In this document: positions 1 to 12,790 of the stretch, in pieces
Numbering within the stretch: position 1 is the first letter of the stretch
Layout: each line of letters begins with the position of its first letter
Notes under the pieces: model-generated
Told to the model about the DNA's origin: nothing
The model's input: only the letters and a program-made list of their open reading frames with translations
Database searches by the model: none
Assembly: GCA_905250125.1 (NCBI GenBank)
Contig: CAJNOL010000016.1
Coordinates: 62,001-126,000 of the forward strand
DNA: 64,000 bases
Reading direction: 5' to 3'
Source of the DNA: Rotaria sordida
Taxonomy: Eukaryota > Rotifera > Eurotatoria > Philodinida > Philodinidae
Made by a program: the position numbers and the translations under genes

Positions 1-3000
1 CCTTGACATTATTTCTCCTGGCCTACGTACAGGTCCACCAAAGTCTCTTTTTGGTTTTGCTGTCGTATCATCATCAATTAAACAACAATGGTACGATTAT
101 TAAAACAATATTATACATAGTTATGAATTATATTTTATAGGACTTATGTTGGTGCACCTCGAGCATTACTTACTCGACAACGATCTTCCATAATATCATC
201 TAACAGTACTGAAACAGTACCAAATGGTCGAGTATTTGGTAATATTTTTGAATGTCCAAATGGTACAGATGAATGTCGACCAATTCTTGTTGAGAGTAAA
301 ATTAATTCATTTTTTTTGTTAATAAAAAATTTTCATTTCAATTTATTTTTTCATTTATAGACGAATTATCCGCAGCAATGCCTTCATTTGATACTGTACT
401 CGATGATGCTTGGCTTGGTTCATCACTCATAGCGACATCAGATGATTCACTTGTTGTAAGTAATTAAAATATTTTACAAAAAAGAAATAGAAAATAATAT
501 TTTGTTCTCTTTTTTAGACATGTGGTTATCGTTTAATGCGTAATATTAGTATAGATCGATATGATACACGCGGTGCTTGCTTTAAAGTTTCATCTGATCA
601 TGTAGATTACTCGAATTAAATTATAAAAATTTTTTATTGATTTCTTTTTTTTTTTTTTGTTTTAGCAAGATATCTCTTATTATGATTTTTGTGAACAAAG
701 TTCCGAAACAGAACTATTACATGAAGGTAGTGCTCTATGTCAAAGTGGCCTTAGTTTAGCTTATATACCGTCTGGAGGAGTAAGATTTCTGTTTCTTGTT
801 TATTTCAAATTAAATCTAGAAAATCTGATTTTAGCGATCAGATATTATTGCATTCGGTGAACCAGGTGCCTTTCAATGGTCTGGTCGAATTGAAGCTGAT
901 TATTCTGATACTCTTTTACGACAATTACATGCATATAAATCAGCTTCGTCAACACCATTACCATATAGTTATCTAGGTAAATAAAAATCAAATGAATGAA
1001 TTCAATTGACAAGAAAAAAAATTTTTTTTTTATTTTTCATAATAGGCTATTCAGTATTGATAATTAAAAGTAAAAGTCGAGATATAAATGATAGATCATA
1101 TATATTTATTGCATCAGCACCACGTGCATCAAATGGTCGAGGAGAAATTCGTTTTTATACAAGACGTTTTGTATCAACAAATAATTTTGGTTATGATACA
1201 TTACAAACAATATTTCAAATAAATAATAATCATTCCATACCATATATTCTAACTGGTGAACAATTAGGGAGTTATTTTGGATATGCAATGACAGCAGGAG
1301 ATTTAAATGGTGATGGACATACAGATCTTGTTATAAGTGCACCATTTTATTATTCAAAAAAGCCATCGTATGGTGGTGCTGTCTATATCTATTATGGATT
1401 AAATGGAAAAGTAGAGAAAAAAAATTTTAATATAAAAAAAAAAGAAAAAGAAAAATTTTAATTTCGTTTTTGTTTAGTTTTCAAATGATAGACGTCAGAT
1501 ATTATTTGAACCACCAATACATTCACGTTTTGGTTTTTCTATTGTTTGTATACCTGATTTAAATAAAGATGGGATTGATGGTAAAGAAGAAAAAAACAAA
1601 CTTCATTTTTCAACTTTAATTAAACAAAATTTTTTTTTTTATTTTAAATTTAGATTTAGCAATATCAGCACCAGGTGAAAAAGATGATATTCATACAGGT
1701 AGTGTATATATTTATCTTGGTTCTCGAACAAATGAATTAATAAAACATACACAAAAAATTGTACCAAGTCAATTATTAATCCATTTAAAACAAACAACAA
1801 TTATAAATGATTTTGGATTTTCATTAGCTACACAATCACCATTTAAATATTCAACAATATCAACATCATCATCCATTATATCATCAAATTCAACAATTAT
1901 AATCGATTATCCATCATTAATTATTGGTATACCTAAAGCAGATATGATTGTTCATTTAAGGTAAATCTTGTTTTTTTTTTTTTTTTTGAAAGAAGAATAT
2001 ATTCGTCGATTATGTTTAATAAATTATAGATCACATCCATTGGTAAATGTTAATGTACGAATTGAAAATATGAAAGAATTACAAGCAATTCGTTATGGTG
2101 CAGAAAATCGTCGATGCAAAACAATTGATGGAATACCAGTTGTTTGGTAAAGAAAATTCGTTTTTTATTTTCTAATTCTTATTTATTTTTTTTCTTTAAG
2201 TTTCGATATACGATTATGTTTTGATTCAAATGATAAATTAGCACAAAATTTAATTATTATTTATACATTCACAGCTGATGCTTTGTCAACAATTCGAAGA
2301 ATTTTATCAACTGTTAATCATTTACCTACAATAACGAATAAACAAGTTTTAAATACATGTGAAAATCAAACATTTATTATTAAGGTTTGTTTTAATATTC
2401 TTTTAATCAACATTTATACAATTCATTCGAATAAATGAAATTCATGAGAGATTATAAATTCTTAAAACTTCTGATATTTGATATTGTCTTTCAATATGAG
2501 TTCTACTGTTGTACATCAAACATACTCATGAATAACAACTATACACATCCATTCAACGTCTTTTCTTTTTCATTTAAACGAAAATGATCAAGAGTAAGAA
2601 ATGAATAAATCTTATTATGATAATCTAATTTGATATCACAACAAAGTCAATTGTTGTTCCGATTAGTTCTATTCTCTTAATGTCTGTCAAAGGCTATACT
2701 CAAGAGATCAAGTGTCCTAATATATCTACAATTGTCTTTTTTCTATGACGTAATTCGATGAAGTTATGCTTCGGAAAATAAAGACAAAGACATGTTCTCT
2801 TTCTTTTAATAATCAACTAAACATTTTCTTTTTCTTTCAATGATTTTAACAGTATCAGTATAAAGAGAAATTTGATATCTTATTGAGAAATATTCAAGAA
2901 CATGAACTATTTTAAAGACAAACATAGTTAATTAAAAGTTGTAATATGAAACTATACGAACATAAAAACTGGATAACCTTTTCTTTTTGCTGTTTGTTAA

Positions 3001-6000
3001 TTTTAGAGTGGAAATGATGATTTTTTAACTCCAATTCATTTTTCACTTGTTTATAATGTATCTCAAGATCGAAATGATCTTCGAGGAAAACCATTTCTTC
3101 TTGAAGGAAACATTCCAATGATTAATGCAACAGAAGAAGAACGAACAAAAAAATTTCAAGTAAAAAAAAAATATATTCTATATTAGTATATCAAAAAAAG
3201 ACAAAACTAATATGATAATTATAAATTTAGGCAAATTTTTATAAAGGTTGTGGAAATCATGATAAATGTATAACTGATCTTCAATTAACAGCTGAAATTA
3301 TCAATGGACAAAAGTAAGAATTTAATTTTATAAATTTTTTTCTTAGAAGAAATTAATTGTTGTTTATTAATCTATATTCATTTATAAAGCAAATTTCTCT
3401 TCAATGATTCGTAAGATTTCACGCCTAAAGCTTTTTTTCACATAACTATTCAAAAAACATATTTTTGTTTTGTTTATTTTTATTCTAATTGAATTCTTTT
3501 TCGTTTAGAGCATTAAATCTTTCGGTACTTGGTATTGATTCTGAAATACGTATTCGTCTTAATTTATCAAATATACCATCAGAACCAAATCGTCGTAAAG
3601 CTGATCCAGCATTTGGAACAAAAATTGATGTTTATTTTCCAACATCATTTGTTCAATTTTCACAAGCAGTTATGGTTAATAAGAAAATAACTTTTTGTTT
3701 TTTCTTTAATTTTATATTCATTTTTATTTTTCATAATAGGATGATAAAAGTTATTCATGTCAACCAATACATCGTAATCATGTTCGTTGTAAAATGACTG
3801 ATTTTTTTAATAATCCATTTCCACCAGAAAAATATTCTATAACTGAACTTGTATTTACATTATCAAATGTATCATTAAGTAATATTTTACGTTTTGAATT
3901 TAATTCAACAACATTAACTGATGAAACAAATTTGGATAATAATAATGTTACATTAACAGCTAAAGTTTTATTAAAAACTGATTTAAGTTTACGTGCAGCA
4001 CATGAACCTGAACAAATATTAGTTAGTGGTGAAGAAACTCTTGGATTAAGTTCAATTAAAAATCTTGATCAATTTGGAATGGAAGTTACACATATTTATA
4101 CAGTAAGATATTAAGAAAAATATACTGAGAAGTTCTTTATTTTTTTCGTAATTTTGCTTCTGATACATAATTCATTAAATTAGAGCGAAAAGATATTTTA
4201 TTCGTATATAAAAAAGTTAATAATATGTTTTTTGTTTATTATTTAGATAATTAATAGTGGTCCGAATAGTGTTCGTTCACATAATGTAACAATTTTTTGG
4301 CCATATGAAACATTAGATGTTGAATGGGAAAATGGAAAAATTTTATTATATCTTGTTGAAGAACCAATTATTGAAATTTCATCAACATTAACTAGTACAG
4401 GTACAAAAATTGATGGTTACTGTGAACGATTATCACAATGGCGTGATCATGCTCGTATACTTGATTTACTTAATCGAACATCATCAAATAATCGACAACG
4501 TCGTGATGAACAAAATGTTGAAAGTGTTGTTGATCCAAAAACGTCATTAACAGTAACAATAACACCACCAGTATCACCATCAATTATTCGTTCATTAACA
4601 TTAACATGTGATCCAACATATCAAAATGTTCGTTGTTATCCAATATACTGTCATATTAATAGTCTTTCAGCACAAAGTTATTATTTTATTAAACTTCGTG
4701 CTCGATTATGGAATAGTACATTAATTGAAAATTATTTTGATACATATGATCGTGTTGATATACAATCATTTGCATCAATACATATTAATGATCTACTGAT
4801 ATTTCAAACATCAACTGATAATGATAATGCGACAGTAAGTGATGGACTGGCGCAGATTAAGCGGGACAATATTATTGAATTTTTTTTTTGTTTCTGATCA
4901 CTCAGATATACTCTCAGAAAGTCATTTGATAGGGAATTTTTTTCCTCTACAATATTGTTGCATTTGTTTTTCAAGTAAGATTTTTGTTGTTGAAGCAAAA
5001 TTGCAAATATTAACACTCACTCAATTCCCAGGACGAACAATCCGACAGTGGATCCCATCGGATCCTATCGAATCCTATCCAGATCCTATAGGATTTTATT
5101 GGATCCGGGTCACGATCCAACTAACGGATCCATAGTATTGGAATCCGATCGGAATCCGATAGGATACTATAGGAATCTCTTCGGAATCCGACTGCTGGAG
5201 TTCCTATCGAATCCGACTGTTGAATTTGATCGGATCTCTGTCGGATCCGATCGGATGTCTCTCGGATTCCAACACTAGGATTTGTTCGTCGGATCGTGAC
5301 CCGGATTCCGATCGGATTTTGTAGGACTCGTTGGATCCTATAAGATACCATCGGATCCGTGTCGGATTGATTGACTTGGGTTGTCCAACTGCGATAGCAA
5401 AAAACAAACACGAAAATGATGCAATATTTTTTTTTTTACAATGGTTTTCTGAAATGGCAAGCAGGCCACGAAATTCTGCAGCTTTTGATATATGTTTCAG
5501 AATTTCAAAAGACATATTTGCGAGAGTAATCATGAAACAGAAACTGGGGAAAAACCTTGTGTGGTAGGATCACGTGATTATTCTTTGTTTTTATTTCGAT
5601 GCAATCTAATAGGTCGTACTCTTCAACTTAGCAATCAAAGCATTTTATTAAGAAGTAAATTTCACATCCAACAGCGTGACAATGACAGTTTCATACATTA
5701 GCGAGGGAAATACTCCGAATGACATCCATCAATTGAGTTTATATTGTGACTATAGGTAGGTTTCAGTAAGAATGGCAAAAGCCTAAAAGTATTAGTTCCC
5801 ATTGGCCTTTGTCGCCGAGTTATGATCTATTTTTAAGTACTCTCCAGAAGACCGAGTAACGAAATTTTGGATAGAAATTTCGTTATTCGATCTTCCGGAG
5901 AGTATCTAAAAACAGATAAAAAAATCCAGTAAACTGACTATAACTCGATGCCAAAGACCAATAAAGATGAATACTTTTAGGCTTTCGCTAGTCTCACTGA

Positions 6001-7315
6001 GACTAGCCCGTGAGTCCAATATGAGCTCAAACGGTGGACGTTAGTTGAAATAGTACCATCGTACGTCTTGCTTTGGAAAATATTTTTTTCAGACATATGT
6101 AGGAAAATATCATTAGGTTTCAGTTCCAAGCTTTTTTTTTTTCTCCATGAACGATAGCATCAGAAATCTTGAAAACGTCGCAGAAGCGGAAATAACAAAA
6201 TTCTCTAGCCATTGATACTAACTACATTACGCTTTGAATTAGTCTTCATGAGCAACGACTCACTACAGAAAAACGAAAGTTGTCGCTAAACGATTGAGTA
6301 AGCATTCATATTGTAAATTTTGCTTCAACATGAAAAGTTCTCTATCGAATGACTTTCTGAAAGTGTATCAGAATGATGCAAAAAAGAAAATGATATTGTT
6401 CTATTTAAACTGCACCACTCGTCGATATATTGTTTTTTTTTTGAAGGAAAAGAAATTAATAAAACATCGTTTTTCTTTATTATTTTTAAGGCTACAACAC
6501 CAGCAGAATTTGCTAATCGATCTGATAAAATTACTGTACCTCGTTTACCTCTTTGGGTTCCATTAGTTGGAGCTATGGCTGGTCTTATTCTTCTTGTTTT
6601 CATTGTTATTGTCTGTTGTTTGGTATGTTTAATATTTATTGATCATTTTCTCTCCGTAAAAAAAGAAATAAATGAGAAAAAAGCATATAATTCATCTTCT
6701 TCTATCTAGGCCGGGTTTTTCGAACGTGTTCGACCACCATCATCTCTTCTTTTCTAAATGTTTTTTTTTTGTTCTAATAATTTGTAGCCGGTATAATTGC
6801 TCGTTGTATTTTATGTGTTTTTGTTTTCTAGTATAGTTTAATATTTTTCATTTTTTATTCTATTGTTTTTTTGTTTTGTTTAGCTTGGTTTTTTTCAACG
6901 AACAAAAGCACCACCATCAAAAAAGAAACCAACAACACTTACACTTGATGGTACAACAACAAATAGTTCAAGTGATGAACATCAACGAATACTTCTTCGA
7001 CAAGCATATCGTCAACCTATGCTTATTCCATCATCAGAAAAAAATTCATTTAATGATGAAAATTATCATTCACAGCAAACAACAATACCATTAATACATT
7101 CAATACCTGAAGTACCATCAACTGATGATCATGATCAAGATCAAGATATTGATGAAGATGAAGAAGATGATGAATTAATACACAATAATCTTGAGAATCA
7201 ATCTGATATTGAAGAAGAAGCACGTTTTCCAGTTGAAGATGATGATGATGAATATTCATCGAAAATGAATGAACGTTTAGTAGATGGAGAATCAATCAAT
7301 CGCTCAATGAAATGA
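1..7315 (+). CDS. Integrin alpha chain, 5' partial, 18 exons
   Basis: This is an integrin alpha subunit, a single-pass adhesion receptor that pairs with a beta chain. Reading begins at base 2 with the mature N terminus (LDIISPG), so only the signal peptide and a few residues are missing. Exons: 2-90, 141-295, 361-455, 518-601, 666-779, 835-976, 1046-1410, 1478-1580, 1654-1960, 2030-2146, 2201-2384, 3007-3159, 3231-3313, 3509-3674, 3740-4102, 4247-4834, 6491-6622, 6884-7315; they sum to 1223 residues in frame. FG-GAP propeller repeats carry calcium loops DLNGDGHTD (about 1300) and DLNKDGIDD (split by an intron at 1580/1654). No inserted I domain is seen. A furin-like RQRR site lies at 4493-4504, where heavy/light chain cleavage would be expected. 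The membrane segment is at about 6540-6622, followed by the tail motif LGFFQR and an unusually long acidic tail (143 residues). Family assignment is secure; which alpha class is not. Confidence 0.93.
5040..5365. repeat. Degenerate GGATCC/CGGAT palindromic repeat block
   Basis: About 320 bp are built from imperfect copies of a short unit containing GGATCC and ATCGGAT, in both orientations. A larger symmetry folds the block on itself: GGATCCGGGTCACGATCC near 5102 is mirrored near 5290, and GGAATCCGATCGG near 5140 is mirrored by the segment near 5245-5275. It is GC-richer than its surroundings. Open frames through it in several phases are a side effect of the repeat and not genes. Confidence 0.75.
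5750..6010. repeat. Long hairpin (about 110 bp arms) nested in the intron element
   Basis: Two arms of about 110 bp are inverse copies of each other: AGCCTAAAAGTATT (near 5780) pairs with AATACTTTTAGGCT (near 5970), and AACGAAATTT / AAATTTCGTT form the inner end around a loop near 5870. It has the form of a separate small MITE inside the larger element. No coding potential is seen. Confidence 0.8.
6710..6757 (+). other. Alternative last exon of the integrin alpha gene (short tail)
   Basis: Between the transmembrane exon (ending 6622, phase 0) and the long-tail exon (starting 6884, phase 0) lies a second acceptor (TCTAG, 6705-6709). It opens a phase-0 frame reading AGFFERVRPPSSLLF and then stops at 6755-6757. 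GFFxR is the juxtamembrane signature of integrin alpha tails, and the long exon starts with its own copy, LGFFQR. Two adjacent phase-matched exons each starting with this motif are best explained as mutually exclusive last exons giving a 15-residue or a 143-residue cytoplasmic tail (proteins of 1095 and 1223 residues from the window start). Expression of the short form is inferred, not shown. Confidence 0.75.
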
Positions 7316-7891
7316 AATGAAGTCTTTTTCTTTTTTTTTTTATAACAGTGCATGTCTTCTCTTTTTTTTTATAGATCACCTATTCACGCATAGCTTCTTC
7401 CGTTTTTTTTTATTTTTAAAATTAGTGGTCAGATAGATTTTTACTCAAATGTATTTTTCACATTTTTTATTGGCAATATGAACTTTTTTTTTATCTAGAG
7501 AGAATGCTACTTCCGTTTTTTTGAATAATCGTTTATATAGCATTTATATATTTAACCAATCTCAGGTTTTAGTCCGGTTTTGTGTTGACGTATTTGTAAT
7601 GCTCAAATATGTGTTTTTTTTAGTTTATTTTATAATATCTCACCCCGCTCCCCCCTTCACACCTATAGTCAGATGATGTTATGCTCACTATTATATGCTC
7701 ACAATTTCTATTGAATAAAAGTACAATAAATATATTGTCAAGCCATCTGTTGCCGTTGGTTTTTTTTCTTTCCAATAGATATTCTTGTAGTATATATATA
7801 TATATGATATATGTTTTTCTTCATTTGCAGATTTTTTATTTCGTAGTTGTGGTCTTGTGTATTAATAGAAAAAAAAACAAAAAGAAACAAA
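7316..7891 (+). other. Integrin 3' UTR and dynein-IC 5' region
   Basis: There is no gene here. T-rich 3' UTR follows the integrin stop, with AATAAA polyadenylation signals at 7714-7719 and 7725-7730. A strong acceptor-like site (TTCATTTGCAG, ending 7830) precedes the dynein intermediate chain ATG by 61 bp, suggesting a 5' UTR intron or a spliced-leader site. Confidence 0.6.
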
Positions 7892-10800
7892 ATGTCGGCT
7901 GAACAACGTAGAGCTGAACTTGATGCTAAACGAGCTAAATTGGAAAAAATGCGGCAAGACAAATTAACAAAACCATCTGCAACAACACCAATGACACCAA
8001 ATGTTTCTTCAATGCCAGTTGTTACTTCATCAACAACGCCAAGAGAAGATACTGATCCGGATACAATATTAAAAGAAGTTGGTATTCATCAAACAACATC
8101 ATTATCAACAAGTTCACCATCAATATCACCAGCAACAACATCATCATCATCACAACAGAAACGTCGGCCACCAACAAATATTGCATTACAAATATGTCAA
8201 CAAACATCAGCAACAGTAAGTGTACCACCAAAAGAATTAGTTACATATTCAAAAGAAGTTCAAACAATTGAATCTGGTGAAAAAGATCCAACAGCAAGTC
8301 CTATTCAACATGATCATTTACAATGGGATGATGAATTTCAACCTTCAACATCAGGTGAACATAATCGTCTTGTTTATGTTAGTGATGATGATACAATGAG
8401 TTTAGATGAGAATACAAAAGGATCTATTGGTATGACATTAGCATCAACAACAGAATTAAAACGTACACGTTCACTTAAACAACAACATAAACAATCAAGT
8501 TTACAAGGTCAAACATCATTAATGAAACAAGAATTAACTAGTGATGAACGTGAACAAATATTAAAAAGTGATCATTTTCAAGATTTTTTTTCTCGTACAT
8601 CACGTTTAATTGAACGTTCATTATGGGAAAGTCCACAAGCATTTGATATATTTAAAGATTATAGTGGAAGAGATTTAGATGGACAAAAAGAAACAATGGA
8701 TGTTGGAGAAATAATTAAATTTGATCGAGAATTTTTTGATGAACGTTGGACACGTCATCGTATTGTCACATGTATTGATACATCAACTTATCATCCAGAA
8801 TTAGTTCTTGCATCATATTCACAAAATGATGAATCAACACATGAATCTGATGGTGTTGTACTTATTTGGAATACGAAATTTAAATCGAAACCAACACCTG
8901 AAGTAAGAATCATATGATTTTAAATTTAAAAAAAAACTGAAACAAAATCAACAATAGAATAAATAACTTTTTCTTTTTCAATAAGAATTAGAAAGAAAAA
9001 GAACACATTAAATGATAGAATTTTTGATACTATAAAAAAAAACAGAAAAAATGACACATTTTAACAAATGTAACAGCTGTTACAATCTCATTAATCAAAG
9101 CAGCCTAACTTTTATTTTTTATTTCAATAAATACGATCATAAAGTTTTAGCAATGCCCATGATCGAAAAGAAAATAAAAGAATTCAAAAGATATAAATAA
9201 CTTAAATATCTATACCTTTTAATTATTATAACATTCAAGGAAATGAAGAGTATATGTGAGTGTTAATGTAATTGTGAATTTGATTGACTTGAATGAAGAG
9301 AAGACAATCGTCGACAGTGGCAGTTACAACATCACTCTTCTTTGAATTTTTTGATTTATCTTCATTTACTTGAGTTCCTTGGTTGTCATGGTAGTCTAAA
9401 AAGTCTAAGTCATTGAGTTATAGATATGTCTTGAATTTAGGAGACTGTGAATTCATGTTTTTGTGGACTGAATCTCAATAAACGTTAAATTTATGAATCC
9501 GAACTAGAGCGAAGACGAGTATTTTTGGTAAAATTTGAGTATTTCTATTATAATTTCTCTGCTATTTGAAATATGTCCATGTCGAATAAGTTTACTTTAT
9601 TCGGCTCGATAAAGGCTACAAAATGGCCATATACATTCTATTGGGTGTGGGTTCTATTCAACGTAAAACTGTGTTCGAATACAGCAAGTATTAGTACTTG
9701 TAATTTTGAATACTATTTGTAAAATTTCTGCTGTTTGTCAACAGATCGAAAGGATTGATATATCTTTTTGTACAGTGAAAGACAGGAAGTAAAATGACCT
9801 TATTGAATTTGTGTTTCATACAAGATCTAAAGATGTTATTGAGAACGTACATCAAGTACCATACAAGAACCAATCCTAATTCTATCTCGGATATGAGTTA
9901 TTTTCCATCAAAATCTGCCATCCTCTGTATACATGAACAAGTGAAGTATCAAGGTTTTGCCTACCTATTGGATACTCTCAGGAAAAAAGTCAACGTATAA
10001 TTATTTCTTATTCTTCACTTTCCAATCACTTGATGTTTTAGTCAGTTAAAAATTTTCACTTAGTTGATAAGAGCATTTATGTTAATAAAAAAGAAAAATT
10101 GAACAGTTAATTAATAAACAAAATTCATCATTGAAAATTGTCAAATCAACAATAACATCAAAGTCTTCAGCTGTATGAAATAGTTTTAGTTGTATCTATG
10201 TCAATGAGATCAAGTAAGTAGAGAGCTGTGAGGTCATATTTTTGTAGACTCGGGTCTAGATCTGTAAGGATCTACAGCTCTCTACTTGAATTGTGCATTT
10301 GTGAATCATGAGTATATCTCCCTATTCAATATAAATTCTACAATATTTTCTTTTAATATTCAATCAAAAATATCCTACGAAACCTTTTCTATACTCAATA
10401 AGTTTATGTTATGTACATTTATATTTCATGTTAAAAAACTCTTAAAGTTTCTTTTTTCATTCTGATTTGATATGAAAATATTCTTATTATAAGTAGTTCA
10501 ATATCAAAAATTTTCCATAACTATTTAATAATTTTAATTTTAGTATATATTTAATTGTCAATCCTGGGTAACATCATGCGTATTTAGTAAATTTCATCCA
10601 AATATTTTGTTAGGTGGTACATATAGTGGTCAAATTGTTGTTTGGGATACTCGTACAAATAAACGAACACCTGTACAACGTACAGCTTTATCAGCATCAT
10701 CACATACACATCCAGTTTATTGTTTACAAGTTATTGGTACACAAAATGCAAATAATTTAATTTCAATATCAAATGAAGGCAAAATGTGTTCATGGAATAT

Positions 10801-11596
10801 TGAAATGATGACACAACCACAAGAAAGTATGGATTTAGCTTATCGAACAAAACCAGTGGCAGCAACACGAATGGTATTTCCAGGTGTTGAAGTTAATAAT
10901 TTTATTATTGGAAGTGAAGAAGGTCAAGCTTATTCTGGTTCAAGACATGGAAATAAAGCTGGAATTCAAGAAAGTTATGAAGGACATTTTGGTCCAATTA
11001 CAGGTTTGGTTTTTGTCTGCACATGAAAATAGAAAAAGTCATTGCAATAAGAAAGAATTTTGTTTTTGTTTTTTTTTCAAGGTCTTAGTTGTCATAATGT
11101 CAATGGTTCAACTGATTTTTCATCATTATTTTTAACTTCTTCATTTGATTGGAGTGTTAAATTATGGTCATTAAAAGAATCTAAACCATTAAATTCATTT
11201 GAAGTTAATAGTGATTATGTTACTGATGTACGTTGGTCACCAGTACATCCAAGTGTATTTTTAACATGTGATATAACTGGTCGTTTTGATATATGGAATT
11301 TAAATCATGATTCTGAATTACCATTATTAAGTACAACACTTGATGGTAACGTTGCTTTAAATAAATGTTCATGGGCACATAATGGTCAACAAATAATATT
11401 AGGTGATGATCAAGGTAAATTACGTTTATATGGTGTAAATGAATTTTTAACAAGTCCAAAACAAGATGATTTTAATAAATTAAGTAATACATTACAAGAA
11501 TTTAAAAGAAATACACTTGATGCATTTGATGATAATCATCCAACAAGTGTGACAACAACAACAGCAGGTTCAACATCTGTTAGTCATAATTCATAA
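7892..11596 (+). CDS. DYNC1I: Cytoplasmic dynein intermediate chain (DYNC1I-like)
   Basis: This is the scaffold subunit of cytoplasmic dynein that binds light chains and cargo adaptors and sits on the heavy-chain tail. Exons 7892-8902, 10544-11003 and 11082-11596 join in frame to 661 residues, close to animal DYNC1I length. The start is at [19 protein letters not shown], whose charged helical N terminus is typical of the dynactin-binding region; an in-frame upstream ATG at 7847 would add 15 unusual residues and is unlikely. A Ser/Thr-rich linker follows, then [10 protein letters not shown], matching the Tctex/LC8 light-chain site (SYSKETQT in vertebrates). The C-terminal half holds WD40 blades (for example [30 protein letters not shown]). 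The first intron is unusually long (1641 bp) and holds repeat debris; the second is 78 bp. Confidence 0.95.
8903..10543 (+). repeat. Long dynein-IC intron with a small hairpin
   Basis: This is an intron of 1641 bp where neighbours are 50-90 bp. A perfect 14-bp inverted repeat (AAGTAGAGAGCTGT at 10216-10229, ACAGCTCTCTACTT at 10274-10287) surrounds a 44-bp loop. A related motif, TTTTTGTGGACTGAATCTC-like, occurs near 9460, and TTTGTAGACTCG recurs near 10240 and 47590 (in the PSMA6 intron), so these introns probably share remnants of one repeat family. A 68-codon open frame at 9794-10000 shows no family resemblance. Confidence 0.55.
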
Positions 11597-12089
11597 ATGA
11601 ACATAAAAAAGAAAAACAAAACCCTTCATTCAATTTCTTATCTGTTCTTTGTTATATATATATATTTCGCGATATGTAATGGCAAACTTATATCTTTTAT
11701 TTCATTTTTTTTTCTTCATTAAAATAACTAGAGTTTAAAACTTTGAAATTTTATGCATTAAAATCATTTTCATTATAATAATTTTAATCAAATTCAGATT
11801 ATTGTTTATTTTCATCATTAAATGCTATTAACATATTTTATTCATGATTATTAAATATTAATTGTTCTTATTGTTCTTTTGATCATGAATCTTGTATTTT
11901 ATAATGTGCATCTTCTCCAAATAATTATTCTATATGATGATTAGGAAATATAGAGCTATTGTACGGAATGTTAATGATATAGATTGACTTGAAAAAGCTA
12001 AATCATTAGAATTTTATCTATACCTAATTGATTATCTTGTTTAATTGAATAAAACTATTTACGATTAATTTTCTAATCTAATAAAAATA
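11597..12089. other. Dynein-IC 3' flank, no gene seen
   Basis: AT-rich 3' UTR and spacer. I see no coding frame, RNA gene or clear repeat. Confidence 0.5.
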
Positions 12090-12790
12090 ATGAGGTAGTT
12101 TCAAACATTGTTTTAAAGCATCTTGAGTTTTATGTCTAAGAATTATTGTACGAGCAGTGCCTAAACTATAAATAATTATATTTAATCCAATTATTACTAC
12201 ATCTAATGTTTTACAAGAATGTTCAACAATAAAATCTTTTTCAGTTACAATAATATTATACTAATGCATAATTTTAATTTTGTTCGATAATTTCTTTAAT
12301 ACGTTGTTTTATTATAAATGATGTTGGTGTTCATGTTATAAGTTCAGATTGTTCATCAGCTGATTAACGATAAAGTGGTTCATATTCATCACCATTTTTA
12401 ATTTGTATTGTTTCTTGAATAAACATATCATGTGGTACATGTCCATCATTCTGTTACATTTCATTCCAGTTTGTTTGACCTACATAATTTTGAAAATAAA
12501 TTATCAACTATATCTGTTGGAAGAATATTTAATAAAAGAGATGAATCACTAGAACCATCAATAGTTGCACTTAAAGCCCAGTTAGGAATTCATGATAGAT
12601 TATTAGTTGTTGCAATTTATTCAATTAAAACAGATGAATATATTTGTTCTAAAGTAGGGTATAGATTATTGAAGAAGAAAAAGTTTTCTTTATGGTTTTT
12701 ATTATCCATATGTGAATAAGATCTTTTGAGAATTATTTTATATATTTCTTTTGTTAGAAATCATGCTTGTTGAATACCATAAACAAAAGA
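12090..12790 (-). pseudogene. Decayed coding sequence of unknown family
   Basis: On the minus strand this stretch reads like protein with host-like codon use, broken by several stops and frame changes. The best-preserved segment, near 12090-12240, reads TEKDFIVEHSCKTLDVVIG and continues to LRHKTQDALKQCLKLPH; others near 12290-12460 include GHVPHDMFIQETIQIKNGDE, and near 12480-12590 SLLLNILPTDIVDNLF. An acceptor-like TTAG precedes the first of these, so an old intron may survive. I do not recognise the family. The open frame on the opposite strand at 12432-12719 is taken to be its shadow. Confidence 0.45.

Larger units (their letters stand above)
4845..6421. mobile_element. Non-autonomous inverted-repeat element filling an integrin intron
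   Basis: The 1.66 kb intron 4835-6490 is almost wholly an inverted-repeat element. The left end (GACTGGCGCAG, 4845) and, on the other strand, the right end (GAGTGGTGCAG, ending 6421) are diverged copies. The arms continue inward for about 140-190 bp; a shared core is CTCAGAAAGTCATTTGATAG near 4911 and its inverse near 6338. No transposase frame is present, so it would be a MITE or foldback element moved by enzymes encoded elsewhere. Its interior holds two further palindromic blocks, listed separately. Exact ends and target duplication are uncertain because the arms have diverged. Confidence 0.7.

Noticed and set aside
5048-5533. Several overlapping open frames on both strands
   Set aside because: They arise from the GGATCC-type palindromic repeat, whose translation is an iterated YRI/DPI-like string with no protein features.
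9794-10000. 68-codon open frame inside the long dynein-IC intron
   Set aside because: No family resemblance, no splice context, and composition matches the surrounding intron.
12432-12719. 95-codon plus-strand open frame
   Set aside because: It overlaps a decayed minus-strand coding stretch whose readings look more protein-like, so it is probably a shadow.
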